Below are positions 12,704 to 23,550 of a stretch of 64,000 bases of DNA, one piece after another. A program made the position numbers and the translations under genes. The stretch lies in NCBI GenBank assembly GCA_013115135.1, contig JABANP010000186.1, positions 1 to 64,000 of the forward strand, written 5' to 3'. Each line of letters starts with the position of its first letter. Position 1 is the stretch's first letter. The notes beneath the pieces are model-generated. The model was not told the origin of the DNA, did not search any database, and worked only from the letters and a program-made list of their open reading frames with translations. This stretch comes from Perkinsus olseni. Its lineage: Eukaryota > Perkinsozoa > Perkinsida > Perkinsidae.

Positions 12704-13070
12704 ACCGCCTGTCCCCTTTTTTGTGACATCAAGTTTCGTTCCGGCGGAGACAACTACCAGTTGTGTCCAAGGCCATACGCAGCCTCCCTACACCTCATAG
12801 AAGACACCGCACGACAAGAAGGGCTTCGCAGCCTTCCTGGGTCCCCACACTTTCCCAGCAGGTTTGACATCGTAGGCGTGAGAGGGCTTCTAGCGATGGA
12901 CCGGAGAGGGGGACAGCAGCACACAGCTAAACTAGCAATAAGCCCAGGAGGAACTCTGGAGGGTGGCGGCGGCGTGCTGCTTGTCTTTCTGTTCGATTAT
13001 CATTCATAATTGTCCGAGGTTTGGGCAAAGAGGCACGTGTTGCAGATTTTATTTCTTTCGGCACTCGGAA

Positions 13071-14510
13071 ATGTCGTTTTCTGAAGTGACCTCCGAACCA
13101 GCGACGAGCAGCAGCAGCGCCGAGAAGGCGCCAACGGAGAAAACCCATACTTCGTGGAGAGACCGGTTTACGTGGCACAAGTTGCTAATACCGACACTGA
13201 TTGTTATTCTTGTTGTTACGGGAACGCTCAACACTATTGCGGGTAAGATCCGTTCCCAGCCGCTCGGGGACGCCTCTGGCTACGTTACCAGTATCATCAG
13301 TCAATTCGTCTACTTCACCACCTACTGGTGCATCTTAATTCTTCTGTGGGTTGTGAGCAAGCTCACGCATAAGGACATCATGACCAAGGAGGAGTTCCTT
13401 TGGGTATGGACCCCACGGAAGGATGTGGACAAGTCTAAAAAGGGCTTCCGGCGGTGGTGGGCTAGACTGCCTGGGTTCAAGTACACTTTTTTCTCTTCCA
13501 TTGCTGATGTACTCGGAGATAACCTCATGTTTCTGACCCAACCCTTCTTATCGATTATCCTATTTAACTTACTTCAACAGGGAATGGTCCCCTTCACGCT
13601 GATGTGGTCCTGCATTCTGCTCGGTGCCCGGTACATATCCGAAGAGCTATTGGGAGTAGCGTTGGTCGTTGCGATGACCATCGCCTCTGCCGTTCTCTCC
13701 TCGGCATCTGGTGGTTCTAGCAGTATCGGTATGTCCATCCTCTGTCTGTTGTCTACCCTCTTCCAGGCTCTAGGCCAGGTTATCAGGGAGGCTATGTTTC
13801 ATGATTACTCTGAGTATGCCGAGGAACACGGATATAAGAACAAAAACCTCAATGTCTTCGCTGTGAGCAGCTCCAATCATACCTTTGGTATCATTTGGGT
13901 CTTCCCAATATCAATTTTGGTAGAGCTATCAAGGACCTCTGAGAATGTACTCGACGTCATGGCAGGCGGTTTCCAGACTCTCCTCCACGCCCAAGGTGCT
14001 ATGCCCGCCTTCGTTGTCTTCATGATCATCAACGTCTGCTTCAACATCACCATCTATCTCCTCGTCTGCTACGGTTCGAGTTTGCTAACATTCGTTAGTC
14101 TAAAACTAACAGTACCATTATCAGCCTTCATGTCGCTTATCAGTTGGCCGCTGATCGGTGCTGATACCATCACCTGGTTCGAGTGGGTTTGCCTGGTCGT
14201 CATCCTCGCTGGTGTCATCATCTTCCGGCATGGTAATGGCGTCAGGGACAAACTCGAGGCCGAGAATGAGCGGCTGGACGAGACGCACGACAAGACCATC
14301 CCGAAGGCCATCATCTGCTTCTGGCCCATATTCCGGCATCGGAAGCCCGCCAAGGACAACGCTGACCCTAACCGTGGTGTTGCTATTAACACCTCTTTCT
14401 GCTGGCCGCGGTTTCTCTTCCGGAAGGGTTCTGCATCGACCAGTGATGTGACGTCCGAGACAGCAGACATCGAGAGCGGCGAGAAGACTATGGAAGCACC
14501 TTCTAAGTGA
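13071..14510 (+). CDS. CRT-like drug/metabolite superfamily transporter, copy 1
   Basis: A single uninterrupted frame of 479 residues with about ten hydrophobic helices. The first is LLIPTLIVILVVTGTLNTIA and the last is CLVVILAGVIIFRHGN. This architecture, with the N-terminal TGTxNTxxGKI segment and the late SLKLTVPLSAFMSLISWPLI stretch, resembles the chloroquine-resistance-transporter-like branch of the drug/metabolite transporter superfamily. In that family proteins sit in digestive-vacuole or plastid membranes and export amino acids, peptides or glutathione. The C-terminus is charged and cytosolic. I chose the ATG at 13071; an in-frame extension to 12963 is open but has poor coding character. 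It has no intron, unlike most neighbours. The downstream paralogue at 15551 is about as long and very similar. The substrate cannot be inferred; another DMT subfamily is possible. Confidence 0.72.
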   Translation: MSFSEVTSEPATSSSSAEKAPTEKTHTSWRDRFTWHKLLIPTLIVILVVTGTLNTIAGKIRSQPLGDASGYVTSIISQFVYFTTYWCILILLWVVSKLTHKDIMTKEEFLWVWTPRKDVDKSKKGFRRWWARLPGFKYTFFSSIADVLGDNLMFLTQPFLSIILFNLLQQGMVPFTLMWSCILLGARYISEELLGVALVVAMTIASAVLSSASGGSSSIGMSILCLLSTLFQALGQVIREAMFHDYSEYAEEHGYKNKNLNVFAVSSSNHTFGIIWVFPISILVELSRTSENVLDVMAGGFQTLLHAQGAMPAFVVFMIINVCFNITIYLLVCYGSSLLTFVSLKLTVPLSAFMSLISWPLIGADTITWFEWVCLVVILAGVIIFRHGNGVRDKLEAENERLDETHDKTIPKAIICFWPIFRHRKPAKDNADPNRGVAINTSFCWPRFLFRKGSASTSDVTSETADIESGEKTMEAPSK

Positions 14511-15550
14511 CACTCCCCAGCATGGGTTAGCTGCATCGTTGCTGCTTCCCCGACCCTACTGCGAGAGGTTGCCCTATTGTCTAGCCTATACTATCACTAC
14601 TATTCGATTTCAACCAGCTGTATTGTTCAAGAAGACTGCCACCCCACTACTGTTATGATTCGCCCCTCAACATCACCAACATAACCCATCGGTTTTGATG
14701 GGATTCTTCGTGGCAGCTTACCATTGGTGTTTGAGACGATAGACTATTGTCATGCCTCACTGGAAGGAGCAATGAACCGAATATTTCTAAACCAATTCTG
14801 TCCATAGGTTCAGCAATTACCCTTTCACCACTCCCATCAATAATCAGACTGTTTCTCGCTATATTTCTTGGGCGTCGTCTATGTGCCTTTACCGTCACCG
14901 CGTTACTGCTCCTCTTCCTGTTGCAAGCCGTAGGTGTCGGCAATTCTGTGGGCATTACAGCAGCCCAGCATCAGTGCACAGATGAAGCGTTGTGTTGTTA
15001 GGTAGTCAGGCGGTTATTCACCTTCCCTGGTATGTGGAGTCTTTCAGTCTGAAAGAATCGTTTGCACGAGTAGCCTCGGGAATACTCTCACACTGCGCTG
15101 CATCGAGTGCACCAGTCTACCATTACCTTCGATTCTAATGGGGTTCACGGCCCGTGAATCACGGGGCTATCTTGTGTAACTCACGCGATCGCTCAAGATT
15201 CTGTGTGCAGGATACGCACCTCTAGCCAGAGCCGCCGGGCGGATAATGCCATCAATCTTTCCTTACAAGACAGCTCCGCTCCGGGAGGCCACCCCCGCAA
15301 CACCCTCCGACAGCCGCCATACGACGCCCATTGCCGATACTGCCAAACTGATCGGATTCAGAGGAAACCGAGAGGACAACGTATCCTTTGGCAAGAGCTA
15401 GCGGGCTAGCCTACCGTTGTGTGTTAAGATTGCATCAGCTAGTGTCCCGGCCACGCTATAATGTACTCTTGCTCGTGTGGTTAACAACAGCAGGTGAATC
15501 ATTGGATTGCTTTTAAGGTTTATTACTTCATCCACCAAGTGTGGCCCTCC
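14511..15550. other. Intergenic region between the two CRT-like genes
   Basis: About 1 kb without a convincing gene. Open frames on both strands are short and have no recognisable domain. The region carries the 3' end of copy 1 and the promoter of copy 2. A small inverted repeat (CACGGCCCGTGAATCACGGG) lies near 15147; its role is unknown. Confidence 0.45.
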
Positions 15551-16876
15551 ATGACGAAATCCTCTACGCCTCTCACCCGCCTAGAAACTGAGGAGAAGGT
15601 CTCGAAGCCAACCTTCAAGGAACGATTCGGGAAATGGTTGGTACCGTTTCTTATCTTAATGTTGGTCATCACTGGTACGTTCAACACTGTCGCTGGCAAG
15701 ATTCGATCGGAGCCTCTGGGTGAGTACTCCGGCTTCGTCACGAGCATCATCGGACAGTTTGTTTACTTCACGGTTTACTGGTCTATCCTCGGCGGCAAGG
15801 CTCTCCTCGGTTATGTTACTAAGGAGGAGTTCCTGTGGGTTTGGACCCCTCGCAAGGACGAGGACATCGATCCCTCCAAGCGTGGCCTACGGCGTTGGTG
15901 GGCCCGCCTCCCCGGGGTGAAGTACACCTTCTTCTCATCAATTAGTGACGTTATGGGCGACAATTTAATGTTCATGACACAGCCCTATCTGTCTATCATC
16001 GTCTTCAATCTACTGCAGCAAGGCATGGTCCCCTTCACGCTGATCTGGTCTTGTCTCATCCTGGCAGCACGATACACCTTACAAGAGCTATTCGGTGTGT
16101 CCTTGGTCGTTGCGATGACCATCGCCTCTGCCATCACGTCCTCTACCAGTGAGGGGTCCAGCAGTATCGGTATGTCCATCGTCTGTCTAATGTCCACTAT
16201 GTTCCAGGCTCTCGGTTTCGTTATCAAGGAATACATGTTCCGTGACTACACCGCCTTCGCCGAGAAGCGCGGCTACAAGCAGACCAACTTGGACGTCTTC
16301 GCTGTGAGCAGTTCAAACCACACTTTCGGTATCATCTGGGTCTTCCCAGTGTCCATGCTGGTGGAAATGGCCCGCACTAACGAGAACGTGTTGGACGTGA
16401 TGGCCGCCGGGTTCGAGACCCTGCTCACTGCACACGGTGCCATGTCCTCTTTCGTGGTCTACATGATCATCAACGTTTGCTTCAACATCACCATCTACCT
16501 GCTTGTATCTTACGGGTCCAGTTTACTGACTTTCGTAAGTCTTAAGATTACAGTCCCTCTGTCTGCCTTCATGTCCCTCATCAGCTGGCCTTTGGTTGGC
16601 GCTGATACCGTCACTTGGTTCGAGTGGGTATCTTTGGTCGTTATCATGAGCGGTGTCGTTATCTTCCGTCATGGTAATGGCAAACGTGAGAAGCTTGAAG
16701 AGGAGAATGAGCGCATCGACAAGTCTGGTGACACGAGCATCCCCAAGGCTATCATCTGTTTTTGGCCCCTCTTCAGACGGAGACGAGGCTCCCCTCAGGC
16801 AACCGGCGAGGTGCCTGTGAAATCAAGCGGAAGTGAGTGTATCGAAGATGGTGGTGGTGTCAACGTCAAGAACTAA
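15551..16876 (+). CDS. CRT-like drug/metabolite superfamily transporter, copy 2
   Basis: A single 441-residue frame, intronless like its neighbour. It shares with copy 1 the TGTFNTVAGKIRSEPLGEYS segment, WVWTPRKDED, RWWARLPGVKYTFFSS, NLLQQGMVPFTLIWSC, and the block VFAVSSSNHTFGIIWVFPVS, so the two arose by tandem duplication. It is shorter in the first intra-membrane loop and in the tail, which lacks the second cysteine/arginine-rich segment of copy 1. Some stretches are nearly identical at DNA level (for example around 16105-16130 versus 13660-13685), as after gene conversion. The start at 15551 (MTKSSTPLTRLETEEK) is preferred over the in-frame start at 15494. Function is predicted membrane transport of small organic solutes. 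Confidence 0.72.
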   Translation: MTKSSTPLTRLETEEKVSKPTFKERFGKWLVPFLILMLVITGTFNTVAGKIRSEPLGEYSGFVTSIIGQFVYFTVYWSILGGKALLGYVTKEEFLWVWTPRKDEDIDPSKRGLRRWWARLPGVKYTFFSSISDVMGDNLMFMTQPYLSIIVFNLLQQGMVPFTLIWSCLILAARYTLQELFGVSLVVAMTIASAITSSTSEGSSSIGMSIVCLMSTMFQALGFVIKEYMFRDYTAFAEKRGYKQTNLDVFAVSSSNHTFGIIWVFPVSMLVEMARTNENVLDVMAAGFETLLTAHGAMSSFVVYMIINVCFNITIYLLVSYGSSLLTFVSLKITVPLSAFMSLISWPLVGADTVTWFEWVSLVVIMSGVVIFRHGNGKREKLEEENERIDKSGDTSIPKAIICFWPLFRRRRGSPQATGEVPVKSSGSECIEDGGGVNVKN

Positions 16877-17735
16877 TCCTGTCACGTCAAGAATGTGAAG
16901 GGTTTACTGCTTGCTCATGCGAGCGTATTGTTTTATCATTTTTCTATCAGACTTGGGCCAAGTCACTTGGCTAGTCCATCAATCTGTGAACAGAGTAATT
17001 CGCAGTGATTATTGTCCTGTTGCAACCACCGTAACTCTACTATAGTTGGTAGACACCCAAGATGGTCCTCACGCTCTGTTTTTATTCTCGTCCATCGTGT
17101 TAGTTCTGATTGTGGTATAGGCTGGCTGCCGTACAGTTCCCGCCGGCATTTCTGTTTACCGTACGATTTCATTTAAACCCCCAGCTGTTGTGTTGACGGG
17201 GACAAGACGATCGTAAAATACCGTTGAATGGCTCTCCCATGATGGACTTACTGCACTCGAGCCGTCGGCATCGTGTGAGGTACAGTGAGAGGGTTCCAGT
17301 CCACAGCCCGTCCTATTGGTGTGCCTTCGCCTGATCGTCAGCATACCTACATCCCATCATGATACTACTTACGTGAAAGCGTGAGCTCCATCTGGGACAG
17401 CATCTGGCTGTTCTCTGGAGATGATGGTCTCATCGGTCACTACGATCGCAGCCGGAGCCAAGCCTCTCATAATCGATTCAAGCTCAGCTTCGACGTGATG
17501 GGTGGGTATCGTGCCTGTTGCAGCTTACTACTACCACTCGCTCTTATTGCCCCTCGAATAAATACTACCAGCTAGCTTGAGACCACCATTTTCGTGGCGC
17601 GTGACTATTGGTATCATCGGGGCATGGATGAGGCAGGTTACTGAGGCGAGCTAGCTGTCGCACCACTGTAGAAGTATTACCTCAAGGCGGTGTAGGCACT
17701 CCATAAAGTTGGCTGAGTTCGGGGATGGAGTGGTA
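16877..17735. other. Intergenic region between CRT-like copy 2 and CLC gene B
   Basis: No gene is supported. The two flanking genes converge here. A copy of intron motif family 2 (TTTCGTGGCGCGTGAC) is at 17590-17605, which hints that decayed CLC gene B exons and introns may extend into this region. Confidence 0.45.
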
Positions 17736-20148
17736 TCATCTCTTCCCTCCTGGGAGAAATACACAAGCCGTGTCGGGCAGTCGATGAACTATATCCCCAA
17801 TAGGATGATGGTACCTGTAACGTCGGTTGAGATCAGCAGCAGCAGTCGTTCGCTTACAGTTCAGGGCGGCGCAAGTGCGGCACATACGGTAGCTCCTTTA
17901 AATGAAGAAGGACATCGTAGATGGAAGTAGTGAAGAGCGAGGCAACCGCGTACGATACCACCGTACCTGCTGATCGTAGCCCGTCAAGCGGAACAGCAGT
18001 AGTGCGCAGTAGCTGCTGACTTATAACGATAACAGCCATCTGATGTATGTGGCCGGTGAGCTCAAAGGCGATCACTGCCACCGAGATCGTCCGAGTGGCC
18101 CCCGCAGTGAGGCAGATCGCGCCGACCAGGGCGTATCTAGGGACGTGGGTGGACAGGGTGATGATGGATGGCATCGAGCTACACTGCAGGAGGGGCAAAG
18201 GCGTAGTTGTCAGCCAGCAACTCGTGAACTAGCAGGCCATACAGCCGTCCCGATACCGCACCAATCGTAAATACTGGAAGGAAAAGGCCTGCCGGTACCC
18301 AACCTGAGGAGGGGACTGCTAGGCAGGGGAGGTCCATCAGAGGTCACTACAGCTCATGGACAGGATCATAAGACATATCTTAGCAACAAAAACTATCTGA
18401 AAACGCACAGCGAAGATTCTCCCGTCACAGTGCGTCACAGTCCACTCACCGCCAGATCTCCAGCTTTGTTAATGACATCACTGGCTGCCTCGTGATGGGA
18501 CACATTGAGCATGTCCCCCAGGAGGCCCTTGTCCAGCTGCCACAGCAGAGGGGACCTAAAGCACCCATACGGCAGCAGCCGCCAGCAGCACCCTCCGCCG
18601 CCGTACGCGTAGGCGACCCCGCGTCGACCAGGGCCACACCGGCTGCCCAGGCATAGCGGCCCGGAATGGGGAACCTCTTCGTGATGGAGTTGAGCACTCC
18701 GACGAAAAACCTATTGAAGGAGGCTTCGCTCCGTCGACGCTCGTCCAGGCTGCCGCTCACACGATGATGCCCGACAGAACCCCACAGAGGATGGCGAGGA
18801 TGATGAAGGCGAAGGTCTCGAGGGTGATGGTCAAGGGTGGCAAATCTTCGACTTGGAACAGCTCCACCAGGGGCTGAGCAGAAAGCTCTTGATTCCTAGT
18901 TAGTGTCACCACAGTGTCACCAGTAATCTCGCTAGCCTGAAGACCACCATGCAAGCTATCGCTGTGTAGAAGCCCTTCCACAGAGTGAAGACACGAAGAA
19001 GAAGGTCGCGGTGACCTGCGGGCGAAGGTGAGGGTGATGGGTGAGGAGGCGGCCGGGAGTACTTCTATCGAGAATAATACACCGCCCACTGGGGCTCCGA
19101 ATGTCGCAGTTACGCCCGCACTGACGGCCACCGCCAGCAGCTGCAATCGATATGTCTCGACACTGATGTATCTGCGCACAGCGAAGATTTTAAAGATATC
19201 TCGTACGTCATGAACCCGACTTGAAAAACCACGTCTGTGGGAGGTAGGTGCAAAGCGCTACGGCGAGGCAGCCTGCAACGTGGATCTGGGGAAGGAGTGG
19301 TATGGACATGCGCGAGCCTCTGGGAACTCTACAAAAGGTCCTTCGCTGCCTAGAGACAGCCCAGCGGCCTGGACAGCCACGAGACCGACAGACTTGGCGA
19401 TCAGAGTACCTAGGGGTAAGGATGATGATGGTGATGGGTGAGCCGACCAGCACCGACGGAATGAGAGGAAGTTGTCGACGTCCTCGCCCGTGAGGGTGAC
19501 CTTCATCTCGGGAATGCCCGACCCTGCTGCTGCCGGTGAGCCGACGTGTCTGAGGAGATCCTGTCGAGAGAATGATACCACTCCAAACGGAACTTACACG
19601 CAAAAGACTGAGAATAATGCGAGGACAGCTGCTGTTAGTAACCATGCCCATACTGGAAGATACTCCGCTCGAAGCTCGTATCTTAGGTCGATGCTGGTGA
19701 ATCATGCGTCCATATGATACCAGTCCCACATCTTTGTCACAGATAGTTCAATAGTGAAGGCCACAAGAGCTGTTACGAAGCCCAGCAGGGCTAACAGAAT
19801 CCACTGGGATGGCTGACAGCATGACAGAATGTACCTGGACGCAATTTCGTGGCGCGCGGTCACGCACATCGGCAGCCAACGGACCTCAATCTCCGTCGAA
19901 AACTGAGAGCGTGTGCCACCGAGAAGACATACGAGTCTGCGATTCCCTTGGAGCCATCAGCCTCCCGTCTTGCGTCCACCGCAGCCGCCGAAGACGAGAA
20001 CCGCACACCCTCGGTCGTCCAGTGGGGGACGTCGTCGAAGGTCCCTGGGGAGCATTGCTGTGGTGATAGCAAGCGGCGGCGAAGGTAGCCTACCGAAGAG
20101 GTCCACGATGGACCTTGCCGTATGGGTACCGACGCTCCTGGCAGGCAT
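17736..20148 (-). CDS. CLC-family chloride channel/antiporter with shortened C-terminus (paralogue B)
   Basis: Start MPARSVGTHTARSIVDLFG at 20148, then a ~39-nt intron and the GTFDDVPHWTTEG box shared with paralogue A. Membrane-domain motifs follow: GSGIPEMKVTL near 19500, GSEGPFVEFPEA near 19340, FGAPVGGVLFSIEVLPAA near 19080 (the E is at the gating-glutamate-bearing helix region), YALVGAICLTAGATRTISVA near 18130, and IYDVLLHLKELPYVPHL near 17900. An intron at 19835-19863 is only 29 nt and is almost entirely motif family 2. After YHHPIGDIVHRLPDTA the frame closes at 17736, so CBS1 is incomplete and no CBS2 is seen downstream. Either the end is a truncation or a frameshift hides it: another frame continues as DDTTPSPNSANFMECLHRLE. 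Chloride transport in an internal membrane is the likely role. Confidence 0.78.
19842..19860 (+). repeat. Intron motif family 2 (core TTTCGTGGCGCG)
   Basis: This copy makes up most of a 29-nt intron of CLC gene B (19835-19863). Other copies are at 6674-6693 (48-nt intron of the unknown gene), 17589-17605, 20846-20863 and 20983-21005 (both reversed, beyond the nuclease gene), 52148-52160 and 53068-53090 (two introns of the U2AF65-like gene), with a weaker form at 26595-26610 (41-nt intron of the WD40 gene). The fullest form is AATTTCGTGGCGCGTGACG. Orientation relative to the host gene is mixed. Confidence 0.72.
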
Positions 20149-20269
20149 CTAGCGGGGGTGGTATTTTGAACGAGGACAACCACTGTATGGGAGATCAGTG
20201 GTTCGTGAGGACGGCGCAAGGGCACTCAGAATTCGATAAATCTGTCCTATGTGGTCACACGGGAGAGCG

Positions 20270-20345
20270 AGCAGCGATAAAACAGTGGCGGCAAGATGAT
20301 ACCCCGGAGGTCCCAGGTTCGATCCCCAGCCTCGGTATATCCAGA
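20270..20345 (+). repeat. tRNA-like SINE fragment
   Basis: The plus strand shows an AGCAGCGATAAAACAGTGGC stretch followed by a B box, GGTTCGATCCC, and a closing CAGCCTCGG. Spacing is tRNA-like, but arms do not pair into a cloverleaf. It sits between the CLC gene B start and the nuclease gene. Confidence 0.4.
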
Positions 20346-20559
20346 TTGATAAATATGACAACACGAGCAACTGGTCAGGTGGTAGTCACGAAACTCAATG
20401 TTAAATTAGACAACAACAGCCTTCAGGAGCCGGCGGGCTCTCGGTGTTCACCGCCTGAACGAAAATGAACTTACTTTAGGTAACGTTTCAGGACCCTACC
20501 TGTTGCTTGGCACACCATGGAGAAGCCTAGTTAGTACATCTCTGTTCTGCAGGAGCCGT

Positions 20560-20615
20560 AGCCCCTTCCTGCACTACGAGGTTCAACTTGACCTCATTTG
20601 TATCTTGCACGGTCG
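20560..20615 (-). repeat. Intron motif family 3 (core TGCAAGATACAAAATAGGTC)
   Basis: The minus strand reads GTATCTTATCGACC, then GTGCAAGATACAAATGAGGT and CAAGTTGAA. Nearly the same block is at 24031-24075 (in an intron of the TPR gene) and at 51748-51792 (first intron of the U2AF65-like gene). A shorter form, TATCTTAGGTTGAAGCT, is at 52364-52380, 60768-60785, 56181-56192 and 19675-19690. Reverse copies (CAACCTAAGATAC) are at 53358-53370 and 59846-59858. The element contains its own imperfect inverted repeat (GTATC...GATAC). Confidence 0.65.
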
Positions 20616-21029
20616 ATAAGATACCCTGAGTGGTCTGAACTTCTTGCCGTGCAACATGGGCCATCCGGTACCGCCACGGCCCCAACAACAACACCAAAGT
20701 TGGCATATCTTCCAAGCTCAAGCTCGGCTCAAAGATTCTCGTCATCCGCCAATTTTCGATCTGCATGAAATTTTCCGGTCTCCTCCTTCCGCGTGCTCTC
20801 TCAAACACCCTCCCCTTCCCACCAACATATCGTCTCATTCCGAGACCGTCACGCGCCGCAAAAATACCATTTCTGATGGCATTCTTCCGGCACACGTGAG
20901 AGTACGTCAAGTAACCAAACTGCTGTCGCCAGGGACAATCCGCGAAGAAACGCCTCCGGATCCAACGTCGGCTCCAAAACATTCGTCACGCGCCGCGAAA
21001 TTGCGCCCTTGCACAAGTTCAATGTTGAA

Positions 21030-22074
21030 CTAATTCGGTCGATTCCCGTCTCTAAAGGAATCTCTCGCGCCATAAAGCAGACACGTCGCCACTATAGCGC
21101 GGTCGTGGTCCGTCCTGACTAAAGACTTCACCTCGTCCTCGCGTAGATCTCGGTCGAAGCACTCAACCGCCGCCTTCCAATCGAACGCCAAGGCAAACAA
21201 CTTTATCAATTTGAAGTCGCCATCGTTGAGCTCCCGGTGGCGCAGGTACTCCCCTATGCCGCCGTGGTCCCTCACAGCTCTCGATGCCACAGTGAAGCCC
21301 AGGTTCGGCAGGTGAGAGGCAAAGTCACATCCAGCCAGGACACAGACTTCTACGAACTCCCGAGGGGACACGCCCAGAGCTCCCTCCACCGCCGCCCTGT
21401 CGACCAGCTCGGCCGCTGGCTCATCATCATCGTCTACTACCCGATAACGCCAGACGTTGCGGAGAATGGCAGGCGCCCCGAAGGCCAGGGCGTCGCCGTC
21501 CTCACTCACGACGACACCATCACACCTTGCTGCCAGTTTGGCACAGACCGCTTCGGCATCCCAACCATCGGGAGCCCGCACTAGAGACAGACCTCGGACG
21601 AAGAAGTTGCGCCACATGCAGGACCACCACACACCCAGACGGAGATCTGCATGAGCTGGGGCAAGCCTTTGGCGGAGGTACTGCAGTCACTTCCTCTTCG
21701 TCGCTGTACTCCTTCTCGACCTTTGCCAGCGCCGCGGCAGCATAGGCCGTTCGAAGCGCCCATCGCTGATTGAGGCAATGACGCTGCTTTATTTTCGACG
21801 GCTTGGCATCGAACACAAATATCGGGCGGCGACCGGAGAGCAGCTTGAGGGCGAAGCTGAGACGACTGAACCGATCCATCACTTGGTTCATCGACAACCG
21901 ATGCGACGAGGAAGTAAATCGGTACAAAAACATAGTAGCATCAACATAGAGCTGGCGGCCCTCCAGGAGGGTGCTGCGAGTGATGTTATTGACGGCATAG
22001 GGCGGCAGAGGAATCCGGGTGAAGACTCCCGGATGGCCTTTGGTGAGGGCAGCCCAGAGGCCATTAACACCCAT
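21030..22074 (-). CDS. XPG/FEN1-type structure-specific nuclease
   Basis: The N-terminus MGVNGLWAALTKGHPGVFTR is the XPG-N signature, and FVFDAKPSKIKQ follows near residue 90. The XPG-I domain lies in the second exon group: VRAPDGWDAEAVCAKLAARC, then VVSEDGDALAFGAP with the acidic metal-binding residues E, D and D. The helix-hairpin region VCVLAGCDFASHLPNLGF follows. Enzymes of this family (FEN1, EXO1, GEN1, XPG) cut branched DNA in replication and repair. The reading frame changes at about 21640-21690, through a short intron or an indel. The frame closes at 21030 (RDSFRDGNRPN), giving roughly 310 residues. No PCNA-binding motif is seen. Additional minus-strand open frame down to 20527 may be a further C-terminal part but has no recognised domain. 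Subfamily is not assigned. Confidence 0.75.
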
Positions 22075-22259
22075 GCATTTAAAATCAACCCTGACCGCTG
22101 CGCCACGAATTTATCAAGTCAAGACGCCGGACTGGCTGGTGAAGTCTTTGTAAGTATACGACAAGGAACAGCATATCTTCAGTTGGTAGAGGAACGTGAA
22201 GAGACGAGCGTTAGGAAAATGCAAGAGAGCAAGATTTGGACCCAATCGACAACCGGAAA

Positions 22260-23550
22260 TCAATCCTTCTTATTGAAGTACTTGCGGTAGAGGAAGATGC
22301 CTCCAACAGCGGCCGCGGTGACGGCCAGACCGACAGTTAGTAGTTTTTCGTAGTCCGTCGACTCCTCAACGTCCGATTCCTCGTTCAATCTTGCTTTCTC
22401 GTCCTCACTTGAGTTTCCTCCACGCACCTCCTCTTCTGGTGGACATTCGGTAGCCTTCTCCTCCTTCGTACCACTCCTTTCGCTACTCGTCTCAGATTTC
22501 CTACTATTCTTCCTCTTACCCGCCTTCTTGCCTACACCACACAGCCTCTCACCACAACCCCCCCTCCCCCAACTACCATTGCCAGTAGCAGCAGGACTGT
22601 TCTCCGCACTCTCAGCGGCGGCAGCCTTCTCCGCTTGCCGAGTCTCGAGCTTCTTCTGCAGCCTCGCCCTGGTCGCCTCCGTCCGGCCATCCGAAGGGGC
22701 CTGCATGCCGGTCGATGCCGCTGTCGTCTGCTCCTGCATGAACTGACAAGGGCCGTCAAAATCCGCCATCCCCCTTCCCCTCCCCACTTTGTTGGCTTCC
22801 TTAAACTTCTTCCTAGTCTCCTCCAGACTGGCTTCATCAATCAGGCCAATCTCAAGCATCAGACTGCGCAACTCATCCGAAGCCTTCTCCAGCTCTTGGT
22901 CCTGATCACAGCCCTCAACCACCCCCAATGGCGCCCCCCTTGGCCTCACCTTCGGAGTCTGGCACTGCGCTACCAACAAGAAGGCCGCCTGTGCCACCGG
23001 ACTGCCATAGCGGGCCTCTACTGCGTTGATCTGAAACGAAGTTGGATAGATTACTCAGGCGAGTCGATCTCTACCCACCTTCACATTCACAGACATCATC
23101 TTCAACACCTGCTTGTTGGCTCTGATCTCCTCCTCAGTCGTACCCGTGCTCGGCGGCAACTACGCCAAACACAACACCATCACACCGCCGCCGCCGTCGG
23201 GCCCTCCCCAGTCTACATCATCATCACCATCATCTGTCTGATCCTTGGCCTTGATAAGAACGTCGCTGAACTCTCTCATGTATCGGAGGACCTTCCCATC
23301 ACAGTTGAGAACAGCATAAACTACTCCTTCCCGTCACCTTGGTCCGCTCATCGAGCTTCTTGATCTCCTCCAACTCCGGGGAGTCGATCCACTTGTTCTC
23401 ATCGACATCAACCTTTCTCGCCGTCGGGGAGCTGAAGGGTCGGTGGGTGAGTCGAAGCATCCACGCGCAAGGACGTACCTTCTTCATGGTCACCAGGCCC
23501 GGCCCTTCAAATTTGGTAGGAATCTCAGGAGTTAAATAAGGACAACACAT
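22260..23550 (-). CDS. Unknown protein with C-terminal membrane anchor
   Basis: I do not recognise the family. Exons read MCCPYLTPEIPTKFEGPGLV (start 23550), VDVDENKWIDSPELEEIKKL, VYAVLNCDGKVLRYMREFSD, EEEIRANKQVLKMMSVNVK, INAVEARYGSPVAQAAFLLV, then a long last exon. The last exon has a charged coiled segment (ATRARLQKKLETRQAEKAAA), an acidic low-complexity stretch (SSEDEKARLNEESDVEES), and a single terminal hydrophobic helix, LLTVGLAVTAAAVGGIFLYR, before YFNKKD. This is the layout of a tail-anchored protein of the ER or mitochondrial outer membrane. Between the second and third exons the frame breaks near 23325 (an indel or unresolved splice). Introns end in CAG; the one at about 23030-23080 is clear. 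Confidence 0.5.
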
